Positions 57,937 through 64,000 of a DNA stretch of 64,000 nucleotides are shown in pieces. The stretch spans positions 9,300,001 to 9,364,000 of the forward strand of contig NZ_CP011125.1 in assembly GCF_000737325.1 (NCBI RefSeq), given 5' to 3'. The DNA is from Sandaracinus amylolyticus. Its GTDB lineage: Bacteria; Myxococcota_A; Polyangia; Polyangiales; Sandaracinaceae. The translations under genes were made by a program, and so were the position numbers. The first letter of the stretch is position 1; the number at the start of each line of letters is the position of its first letter. The notes below the pieces were generated by a model, which was not told the origin of the DNA, ran no database searches, and was given only the letters and a program-made list of their open reading frames with translations.

Positions 57937-59204
57937 GAGCCCCAGCCGCGATCGCGCTCGCGATCCTGCTGACCACGACGACGGCCCACGCGCGCGATCT
58001 CTTCGAGAGCGACGACGGCGAATTCCGCCTCGTGCTCCGCAGCTCGCTCAAGGGCAGCTGGCTGCTCGCGTTCCCCGCCGACGATCCCACGATCGACGAA
58101 GAGCCCGGCGGCGCCGCGCTCTTCCGGCTGCGCTTCGAGCTCGGCGCGCGCCTCGGCGAGTACGTCAGCGCGCAGGTCGCGTACGAGCAGCGCGCGCTCG
58201 CCGCGTCGTCGACCGGCATCGGGTTCGGCCTCTTGCCCTCGGTGGCGACGCCGCCGTTCCGCCTCGCCGCGCTCGACTGGGCGATCGTCGACGACGCGCC
58301 CTCGTACGCGCACCGCCACGAGCTCGACCGCGCGTTCGTCTCGGTGCACCTGCCCTTCCTCGAGCTCACGGTCGGACGCCAGGCGATCGGCCTCGGCCGC
58401 GGCGTGATGTTCAGCGCGGTGGATCTGTTCGCGCCCTTCGCGCCCGCGGAGATCGATCGCGAGTGGCGCCGCGGCGTCGACGCGGTGCACGCCGAGCTGC
58501 GCATCCCCGAGATCAGCACGCTCTCGGGCGATCTGATCGCGGTGTTCGGCAACGTCGAGAGCGGCGACCTCGAGAGCTGGTCGCTGATCGGCCGGCTGCG
58601 CGCGACGATCGGCGACGTCGACGGCGAGCTGCTGGTCGGACGCCGCGGCGAGGACACGATCGTCGGCGGCACCGTGAGCGCGACGATCGGCGACGCCGAG
58701 GCGCACGGCGAGCTCGCGTTCTTCGGCACCGACGGCCGCGGCGTCGACGGCGGTCTCGCGGGCACGCGCGGCGTGGTGATGAAGGCGCTGATCGGCGGCT
58801 CGTACGTGATCGACGTGTGGCGCGGGCTGCGCGTCGCGCTCGAGTACCACTACTCGGGCTTCGGCATCGACGACATCGGCGCGCGTCCCGGCATCCTCGC
58901 GGACCCGGCGTTCCAGGCGCGCTTCCTCCGCGGCGACTCGCAGATCCTCGGCCGCCACGCGATCGCGCTCGCGCTGAACACCGAGCTCACCGACGAGCTC
59001 GCGGTGGGCACGTCGTGGCTACAGAGCCCGGTCGACGGCTCGGGCATGGTGCTCACGTCGTTCACCTGGATCGCGAGCGACATGCTCACGCTGCTGCTCA
59101 ACGGCTCGGTCCCGTTCGGCACCGCACCGGTCGCCGGAGTGCCGCAGAGCGAGTGGGGCAGCAGCGCGATCACGGTGTTCCTCGGCGCGCGCATCTACGA
59201 CTGA
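57933..59204 (+). CDS. porin-like outer-membrane beta-barrel, last gene of transport operon
   Basis: A 423-residue exported protein (signal AIALAILLTTTTAHA). The mature chain is a series of amphipathic strands (FRLVLRSSLKGSWLLAFPAD, ARLGEYVSAQVAYEQRALA, ELRIPEISTLSGDLIAVFGN, VGRRGEDTIVGGTVSATIGD, YHYSGFGIDDIGARPGI) ending SSAITVFLGARIYD, an aromatic-ending terminal strand of outer-membrane barrels. LTVGRQAIGLGRGVMFSAVD resembles a phrase seen in DUF1302/alginate-porin-like proteins. Its start overlaps the TetR stop. It may receive or display the cargo delivered by the LolA-like carrier, replacing LolB. No terminator with a T-run is seen; a hexamer inverted repeat follows. Confidence 0.72.
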   Translation: MRAPAAIALAILLTTTTAHARDLFESDDGEFRLVLRSSLKGSWLLAFPADDPTIDEEPGGAALFRLRFELGARLGEYVSAQVAYEQRALAASSTGIGFGLLPSVATPPFRLAALDWAIVDDAPSYAHRHELDRAFVSVHLPFLELTVGRQAIGLGRGVMFSAVDLFAPFAPAEIDREWRRGVDAVHAELRIPEISTLSGDLIAVFGNVESGDLESWSLIGRLRATIGDVDGELLVGRRGEDTIVGGTVSATIGDAEAHGELAFFGTDGRGVDGGLAGTRGVVMKALIGGSYVIDVWRGLRVALEYHYSGFGIDDIGARPGILADPAFQARFLRGDSQILGRHAIALALNTELTDELAVGTSWLQSPVDGSGMVLTSFTWIASDMLTLLLNGSVPFGTAPVAGVPQSEWGSSAITVFLGARIYD

Positions 59205-59238
59205 CGCTCGTGACGCCCCACGTGGTCGTCGTCGTGAA

Positions 59239-59343
<105 letters not shown>

Positions 59344-59404
59344 CGTCGACGAACCTCCCCATTCGTCGAGCACACCCTCTCCCGCGCCGTTTTACCCTCT
59401 CCTC

Positions 59405-59965
59405 ATGCGCCGCTTCCTCGCCCTCGCGCTCCTCCTCACCGCCTGCGCACAGCACACCGCGACCACGCGCTCCACGTCTCCGAGCATCGCGCCCGGCGGC
59501 GACACCAGCGCGAGCGACGCGCCCTCCGATCCTCGCCTCCGCGCCGTCCTCGACGCGCACAACACGCGGCGCGCCGAGCACTGCGCGCCGCCGCTCTCGT
59601 GGTCCGACGAGCTGGCGCGCACCGCGCAGTCGTGGGCCGACGATCTCGCGCGACGCGGCTGCGCCTTCGAGCACAACCGCACGCCGTACGGCGAGAACCT
59701 CGCCGCGGGCACCAGCGGCACGCTCTCTCCCCAGGCGGTCGTCGACATGTGGCACCGCGAGCGCGAGCGTTATCGCTTCCGCAACGGTCGCTTCTCGATG
59801 CAGACCGGGCACTTCACCCAGGTCGTGTGGCGCGGCACCGCGCGCGTCGGCTGCGGCACCTCGACCTGCAACGGCATGGACGTCTGGGTGTGCAACTACG
59901 ATCCGCCGGGCAACGTGCAGGGCCAGTTCGACGAGAACGTGCTCCCGACGTCGTGTCGGCGCTGA
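59405..59965 (+). CDS. CAP-domain (SCP/PR-1) lipoprotein
   Basis: A 186-residue lipoprotein (FLALALLLTACA, Cys14) with a Ser/Thr/Asp linker and a complete CAP domain: LDAHNTRRAEHCAPPLSWSD, FEHNRTPYGENLAAGTSGTL, VDMWHRERERYRF, TGHFTQVVWRGTARVGCGTS and VWVCNYDPPGNVQGQF. The His and Glu of the CAP cavity and the paired Cys are present. CAP proteins are secreted and bind sterols or lipids or act on polymers; bacterial functions are mostly unknown. The start has no good ribosome site. A hexamer repeat lies upstream. Confidence 0.85.
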   Translation: MRRFLALALLLTACAQHTATTRSTSPSIAPGGDTSASDAPSDPRLRAVLDAHNTRRAEHCAPPLSWSDELARTAQSWADDLARRGCAFEHNRTPYGENLAAGTSGTLSPQAVVDMWHRERERYRFRNGRFSMQTGHFTQVVWRGTARVGCGTSTCNGMDVWVCNYDPPGNVQGQFDENVLPTSCRR

Positions 59966-60034
59966 CGCCGCGCAATCCCCTCTGCGGCCCTCCGCGTCCT
60001 CCGTGGTGATTCCCTGCTTCGATCGCGCCCATCG

Positions 60035-60880
60035 ATGCATGCTCGGGGAGTGACCGCGCCGGCGCGCTACTTCCCCGTCGAGCCCGCTCCGCTGCGCATG
60101 CAGGCGGGCCTGATCCGCTTCGGCACCGAGCTCGGCAACGGCGCGCGCGATCGTCTGTTCTTCCAGGTGGACGACGAGCGCCCGCGTTACCTCGCCGCCA
60201 AGCGCGCCACCTCGCCGAGCCGTCACGTGATCGCCGGCGGGGACGATCTCGCGAACCGCGCGCGCCAGTCCGCGATCACCTGGATGCGCGAGACGCTCGC
60301 GCGCGAAGCGCCCGACGCGCTGCGCGACGCCGATGCCGATCACGACGCGCGCGATCCCATCGAAGCGATCGCGCGCGCGGTGCAGGAAGACGTCGCGGTG
60401 CTCGAGCACGGCGGCGGCGAGGGACGCGCGGTCGCGCTCGACGTGCGCTTCCCGAGCGGGTGGCGCCCCGAGCTCCTCGCGGGCGCGTCGTTCACGCGCA
60501 TCCACGCGCCGGTGCCCGGCTTCGCGAAGGACGACCGCGTCTCGCGCAGCATGGTCTCCTCGATGATCGGTCGCGGCCCCTACGTGCGCTTCGTGTGGAC
60601 GCTCTCCGCGGACGACGCGCTCGATCACCATCCCGACTCCGGCCTGCGCCGCGACTGGGAGCACGCCGTGCGCGCATGGCTGCGCGTCGAGCGACAGATC
60701 ACGGTGCCGCTCGACGGCGCGAGCGTGTTCCTCATCCGCACGTACCTCTACGACGTCGCGACGCTCGACGACGCGCAGCGCGAGGTGGTGCGCGAGGCGC
60801 TGCGCGTGATGCCGGACGAGCTCCGCGAGTACAAGAAGCTCCCGACCCGCGACACGTTCGATCGCGTGATCGGGCGCTGA
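60035..60880 (+). CDS. DUF3445 protein (heme-dependent oxidative N-demethylase-like)
   Basis: A 281-residue cytoplasmic protein. DUF3445 features: PARYFPVEPAPLRMQAGLIR at the start, VALDVRFPSGWRPELLAGAS, FTRIHAPVPGFAKDDRVSRS, RVERQITVPLDGASVFLIRT and YLYDVATLDDAQREVVREAL. Family members that were studied bind heme and demethylate small amines with oxygen (HODM alpha-subunit-like). IHAPVP is likely to hold the heme-binding His. Starts at ATG 60035 or GTG 60050 are both possible; no ribosome site is strong. The stop codon is directly followed by the triple palindrome. Confidence 0.78.
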   Translation: MHARGVTAPARYFPVEPAPLRMQAGLIRFGTELGNGARDRLFFQVDDERPRYLAAKRATSPSRHVIAGGDDLANRARQSAITWMRETLAREAPDALRDADADHDARDPIEAIARAVQEDVAVLEHGGGEGRAVALDVRFPSGWRPELLAGASFTRIHAPVPGFAKDDRVSRSMVSSMIGRGPYVRFVWTLSADDALDHHPDSGLRRDWEHAVRAWLRVERQITVPLDGASVFLIRTYLYDVATLDDAQREVVREALRVMPDELREYKKLPTRDTFDRVIGR

Positions 60881-60882
60881 CG

Positions 60883-60944
60883 GAGTCCACGGCGTGGACT
60901 CGGAAGTCCACGTGCGTGGACTCGGAAGTCCACGGCGTGGACTC
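60883..60944 (+). promoter_or_regulatory. three phased palindromes, probable operator
   Basis: Three copies of an AGTCCACG...CGTGGACT palindrome at 60884-60900, 60905-60922 and 60927-60943. The first and third have GGC at the centre, the second has TG and longer arms. Start-to-start spacing is 21 and 22 bp, about two helical turns, so all three face the same side of DNA. They fill most of the 98-bp gap between the DUF3445 stop and the ATG at 60979. Confidence 0.7.
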
Positions 60945-60978
60945 CGTCCTTCGCCGCATCGCGCGATAGAGTCGCGCC

Positions 60979-61704
60979 ATGAAGAAGCAGAAGAAGGTCA
61001 CGACGAAGAAGCCCGCCGCGACGCCGAAGAAGAAGGCGGCGAGCAAGCAAGACCTCTCGCTGATCGCACGCACCGCGCGCGCCGCCGTGCAGCGCAACAA
61101 GCAGAAGGGGGACGACGCGCTCGCGCTGATCGGGCGCAAGGTCGAGCAGATCGCCGAGGCGTTCTACGACATCGCGCTCGCGCTCCAGGTGCTGCAGCGC
61201 AAGGAAATCTACTCGGCGCTGGGCGCGAGCTCGTTCGCCGAGGTGGTCGAGAGCCGGACCTCGCTCTCGCGCAGCACCGCGTTCGAGCTGGTGCGCATCC
61301 CCGAGCATCTCTCGCGCGAGATGGCGGTGAAGCTGGGCTCGGAGCGCGCGCGCTCGGTGATCCAGCTGGTCGACGCGACGAGCGCCGACGACCAGGCCGA
61401 GACGCTCGCGCGCACCGACGCGTCGATCGACGGCAAGCCGCTCTCGCAGCACACCGCGCGCAGCATCGAAGGAGCGGCGCGCGACGCGCGCGCTCGCAGC
61501 ACGAAGAAGCGCTCGTCGCGCCCGGGCGAGGACGAGGCGCGCGCCGCCGCGGCGCGCATCGAGGCGAAGCTCGAGAAGGCATCGAAGAAGGAGCTCACCG
61601 TCGTCCCCACGCGCCGCGCCGACGGCTGGTGGGTCCGCCTCGAGCTCCCGGCCGAGCTGCTCGATCGCGTCACGATCACGAAAGCAGGAGCCCCGACCCG
61701 CTGA
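60979..61704 (+). CDS. Lys-rich putative DNA-binding protein
   Basis: A 241-residue protein. Residues 1-30 are Lys/Ala-rich (MKKQKKVTTKKPAATPKKKA), resembling a histone-like tail. The core (QRKEIYSALGASSFAEVVES, RTSLSRSTAFELVRIPEHLS, REMAVKLGSERARSVIQLVD) is helical and recalls plasmid- and phage-type DNA-binding proteins with a 'Y..LG..SF..Y......S...A' pattern. A Glu/Arg-rich linker and a small C-terminal beta part follow (ELTVVPTRRADGWWVRLELP). No named family was assigned. Three phased palindromes lie 35 bp upstream, which suggests autoregulation. Confidence 0.6.
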   Translation: MKKQKKVTTKKPAATPKKKAASKQDLSLIARTARAAVQRNKQKGDDALALIGRKVEQIAEAFYDIALALQVLQRKEIYSALGASSFAEVVESRTSLSRSTAFELVRIPEHLSREMAVKLGSERARSVIQLVDATSADDQAETLARTDASIDGKPLSQHTARSIEGAARDARARSTKKRSSRPGEDEARAAAARIEAKLEKASKKELTVVPTRRADGWWVRLELPAELLDRVTITKAGAPTR

Positions 61705-61711
61705 GGAGCGC

Positions 61712-61743
61712 AGGAGAACCGCGGCGGAGCGGAGGGTTCTCCT
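61712..61743. terminator. inverted repeat between convergent genes
   Basis: AGGAGAACC (61712-61720) pairs with GGTTCTCCT (61735-61743) across a 14-nt loop. A second pair, GAGCGCAGGA (61706-61715) and TCCTGCGCTC (61801-61810), brackets most of the 104-bp convergent space; its right arm touches the stop codon of the reductase gene. Possible bidirectional termination. Confidence 0.5.
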
Positions 61744-61808
61744 CGGAGAGCCTCTCCTGCCTTCGTACCGACTCCGGCCCTCCTCGGCGGTCCTCTCTCT
61801 TCCTGCGC

Positions 61809-62459
61809 TCACGCCGTCGAGAGCGCGATCGACTCCCGGCTCGCCCCGCCCGCGGCGCGCTCCGCGAGGAACTTCCCGACGCTGCGGCGCGAGATCGTCA
61901 TCTTGCGCGCCTCGCCGCGCGCGGAGGCGAACACGGTCTCCTCGCGGTCCGCGTCGGTCAGGTGCACCGGCTGCACGAGCACCCAGTCGAGCCCGCTCGC
62001 GCGCACCGCGCGCTCCTGCTCCTCGGTGTCCGCGATCTGATCGCGCAGCAGCACGCGGAACAGCATCGCGTCGATCCAGCGCAGGGCGTTCCGCGTCTCG
62101 CCGACGCCGTACGTCGTCTGCACCACGAGGCGCCGCACGCCGTGCGCGCGCATCGCCGCGATCACGTTCGCGGTGCCCACCGAGCGCACGTCGATCGGCG
62201 TCCCCGCACTGCCGCGCAGGCGCACCATCACCGCGTTCTCGCGGATCCCGAGCGTCACGATCACGGCGTCGTGCCCCGCGACCGCGCGCTCGACGTCCTC
62301 GGCGCGCGTCGCGTCGCCGACCACGACGTGCAGCCCGGGCCGCGCCTCGAGCAGCTCGGGCTTGCGCACGAACGCCGTCACCTCGTGCCCCGCGCGCAGC
62401 AGCGCATCGACCGCCGCACGACCCGAGCCGCCCGTCGCGCCCAACACCAGCACCTTCAT
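61809..62459 (-). CDS. NAD(P)-binding atypical SDR (NmrA-like)
   Basis: A 216-residue cytoplasmic protein with a Rossmann fold: MKVLVLGATGGSGRAAVDAL carries the GxxGxxG dinucleotide motif, VVVGDATRAEDVERAVAGHD and AVIVTLGIRE follow, and VRRLVVQTTYGVGETRNALR matches NmrA/HSCARG-type atypical short-chain dehydrogenases. There is no clear YxxxK catalytic pair, so it may bind NAD(P) as a sensor rather than act as an enzyme. It is divergent from the AraC regulator with 123 bp between them, a common arrangement for a regulator and its target. Confidence 0.82.
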   Translation of the reverse strand: MKVLVLGATGGSGRAAVDALLRAGHEVTAFVRKPELLEARPGLHVVVGDATRAEDVERAVAGHDAVIVTLGIRENAVMVRLRGSAGTPIDVRSVGTANVIAAMRAHGVRRLVVQTTYGVGETRNALRWIDAMLFRVLLRDQIADTEEQERAVRASGLDWVLVQPVHLTDADREETVFASARGEARKMTISRRSVGKFLAERAAGGASRESIALSTA

Positions 62460-62582
62460 CTCGTCCTCCTCGCGACGTCCGTCGCATCGACACGGAGAAC
62501 CTGGGCCGATGGCGCGATCCCCGCCTTGACCGCGCGTCCACACGAGATGCTCGTTCGTCCACCTTCGCGCATGCTCGTGCGC

Positions 62583-63527
62583 ATGAAGGTCCGCGACGTG
62601 TTCGCGCCGATCGATCCGCTCGGCGACGCGCTCGGGTTCCTGCGCATGAGCGGCGTGTTCTGCTGCCGCTCCGAGCTCACCGCGTCGTGGGGGCTCGCGC
62701 TGCCCGCGATCGACGAGACGCTCAGCTTCCACGTCGTGACCGCGGGCGGCGGATGGCTCGAGCTCGAGGGCGAGCCGCCGCTGCGCCTCGAGGCGGGCGA
62801 TCTCGCGCTCGTACCGCACGATCGTGGTCATCGCCTGGTGAGCGAGCCGGGCGCGCGCGCGTTCCGCATCGACGAGCTGCCGCACGAAGAGGTGCGCGAG
62901 CGCTACGCGTACCTCGTACACGGCACGGGCGGCGCGCCGACGAGCCTCGTGTGCGGCTCGGTGCGGTTCGAGCACGAGAGCGCGCGTGTGCTGGTCGAGC
63001 TGCTCCCGCGCGTGATCCACGTGCGCGCGTCGAGCGCGCCGGAGCACGAGTGGATGCGCACCACGCTCGAGCTGCTCGCGAACGAAGCGAAGGCGATGCG
63101 CCCCGGCGGCGAGACGATGCTCGCGCGGCTCGCGGACCTGCTCGTCGTGCACGCGATCCGCGAGTGGATGGAGCGCGCGCCGCGCGAGCAGCAGGGATGG
63201 ATCGCGGGGCTGCGCGATCCGCAGATCGGGCGCGCGCTCGCGCTGGTGCATCGCGAGCCGTCGCGCCCGTGGACGCTCGAGGCGCTGGCGCGCGCGGTGG
63301 GCATGTCGCGCTCGGCGTTCGCGGCGCGGTTCACCGAGCTGCTCGGCGAGCCGGCGATGACGTACGTCGCGCGGTGGCGGATGCAGATCGCGCACGGAAT
63401 GCTGGCGCGCGATCGCGCGGGGCTGGGCGAGGTCGCGGGCAAGCTGGGGTACTCGTCGGAGGCCGCGTTCAGCCGCGCGTTCAAGAGCTACGTGGGAGTG
63501 TCGCCGGGCGCGATCAAGCGCGGCTGA
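62583..63527 (+). CDS. AraC-family regulator with cupin sensor domain
   Basis: A 314-residue protein. Residues about 1-185 form an AraC-type cupin_6 sensor (DPLGDALGFLRMSGVFCCRS, FHVVTAGGGWLELEGEPPLR, LEAGDLALVPHDRGHRLVSE). The C-terminal double helix-turn-helix reads WTLEALARAVGMSRSAFAAR, FTELLGEPAMTYVARWRMQI and LGYSSEAAFSRAFKSYVGVS. Starts at ATG 62547, 62571 or 62583 are in frame; 62583 (MKVRDVF) is chosen as the nearest to the conserved domain. Relatives regulate an adjacent reductase gene; here the divergent NmrA-like gene is the obvious target. Confidence 0.87.
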   Translation: MKVRDVFAPIDPLGDALGFLRMSGVFCCRSELTASWGLALPAIDETLSFHVVTAGGGWLELEGEPPLRLEAGDLALVPHDRGHRLVSEPGARAFRIDELPHEEVRERYAYLVHGTGGAPTSLVCGSVRFEHESARVLVELLPRVIHVRASSAPEHEWMRTTLELLANEAKAMRPGGETMLARLADLLVVHAIREWMERAPREQQGWIAGLRDPQIGRALALVHREPSRPWTLEALARAVGMSRSAFAARFTELLGEPAMTYVARWRMQIAHGMLARDRAGLGEVAGKLGYSSEAAFSRAFKSYVGVSPGAIKRG

Positions 63528-63697
63528 GAGACGACGACGCCGCGTGAGCGCGACGAGCAGCTCGTGTGGGCGCACCGCGCGTGCTCCGACGGCGTGACGC
63601 CGATGCACATCGTGAACGGATGGCCCGCCGCGCGGTCCTCACGCATGCACGAGCGCGCGCGTGATCACGTGGCACGAGCGCTGCTGAGCGCGCTGAC

Positions 63698-64000
63698 GTG
63701 CACACGCTCTTCGCTCGTGCGTGCGGCCTCGCGGCCGCGCTGCTCGTCCTCGTGATCACGCCGCGGGCGCGCGCCGAGATCGCGCGACCGCACCTCGAAC
63801 CGAGCCCACACCTCGCGCTCGCGCCGCTCGACCCGACCCCGATCGTCGCGACCGCGGTGATCGGCGGGGCGCTGCTGCTCGGCGGCTACGCGACGACGCT
63901 CGTCGCGACGTGGGACGCGTACGACGACGACTGCCCGCTCGCCTCGCGGCACCCCGGCTGCGAAGGCCCCGCACCGGGCGCGCTCGGCTGGTCGCTGCTC
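63698..64000 (+). CDS. exported membrane protein (3' part outside window)
   Basis: From GTG 63698 the frame is open to the window edge (101 codons). It reads MHTLFARACGLAAALLVLVI, TPRARAEIARPHLEPSPHLA, then IVATAVIGGALLLGGYATTL, i.e. a signal peptide with cleavage near ARA followed by a transmembrane helix, and DDDCPLASRHPGCEGP with two Cys. This order matches the 'helix plus short Cys loop' part of TPR-type membrane proteins such as the one at 21203, but too little is visible to assign it. Confidence 0.55.
   Translation, partial: MHTLFARACGLAAALLVLVITPRARAEIARPHLEPSPHLALAPLDPTPIVATAVIGGALLLGGYATTLVATWDAYDDDCPLASRHPGCEGPAPGALGWSLL

Noticed and set aside
63528-63697. Possible small gene between the AraC regulator and the last partial gene
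   Set aside because: Short open frames only, with no ribosome site, signal or motif; left as an intergenic spacer.

Overview
The window is chromosomal DNA of very high GC content (I estimate about 70% by eye). It is dominated by lipoproteins with Asp/Ala/Gly-rich linkers after the lipobox, large Ser/Thr protein kinases, VIT/VWA proteins, FG-GAP propellers and many multi-pass membrane proteins. That combination points to a predatory or social member of the Myxococcota, most like the Sandaracinus/Polyangia branch. The taxonomic placement is inference from gene content; no rRNA or tRNA gene was found. Genes are densely packed on both strands, often with 4-bp stop/start overlaps (ATGA or GTGA). 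I saw no prophage, insertion sequence, CRISPR array or obvious biosynthetic cluster.

Layout. 1-12.9 kb: a truncated membrane-sensor Ser/Thr kinase, an OPT-family transporter, a lipoprotein hydrolase, a CheY-like regulator, an alpha/beta hydrolase, cell-envelope lipoproteins (several Cys-rich or repetitive), a YhhN/TMEM86 membrane protein and a secreted PHB-depolymerase-like esterase. 12.9-22.1 kb: a VIT/VWA protein translationally coupled to a MerR regulator with an operator-like repeat cluster, a frameshifted four-helix-bundle (23S-IVS-type) pseudogene between two inverted hexanucleotide arrays, and an operon for a TPR membrane protein and a large lipoprotein with 11 InlB-like repeats. 22.1-36.6 kb: DUF1540, P460-like, TGase-elicitor-like and DUF2141 proteins, a divergent GT21-type glycosyltransferase / GH38-type glycosidase pair, a PAP2 phosphatase, a beta-barrel plus lipoprotein pair, an OsmC protein and a small lipoprotein. 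36.6-47.5 kb: MATE exporter, degenerate prepilin-peptidase-like protein, a mosaic lipoprotein with a cytochrome c motif, an FG-GAP propeller, an ECF sigma/FecR-like/outer-membrane operon, and an HTTM operon. 47.6-53.2 kb: a 1274-residue kinase-ATPase-TPR regulator and two membrane proteins.

53.3-59.2 kb is the most coherent system: six genes joined by five ATGA overlaps encode a LolA-like periplasmic carrier, two FtsX/MacB-type permeases, an ABC ATPase, a TetR regulator and a porin-like barrel. This looks like a complete inner-to-outer-membrane transport pathway with its own regulator. 59.2-64.0 kb: a tandem/inverted hexamer repeat, a CAP-domain lipoprotein, a DUF3445 (heme-dependent N-demethylase-like) protein, three phased palindromes in front of a Lys-rich putative DNA-binding protein, a divergent NmrA-type reductase / AraC regulator pair and a truncated membrane protein.

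The least explained signals are: the six-gene coupled transport operon; the triple 21-22-bp-spaced palindromes at 60883-60944; a 38-bp near-perfect palindrome at 26733-26770; the inverted hexamer arrays around the four-helix-bundle pseudogene; and a hairpin at 8389-8410 that buries a Shine-Dalgarno sequence.
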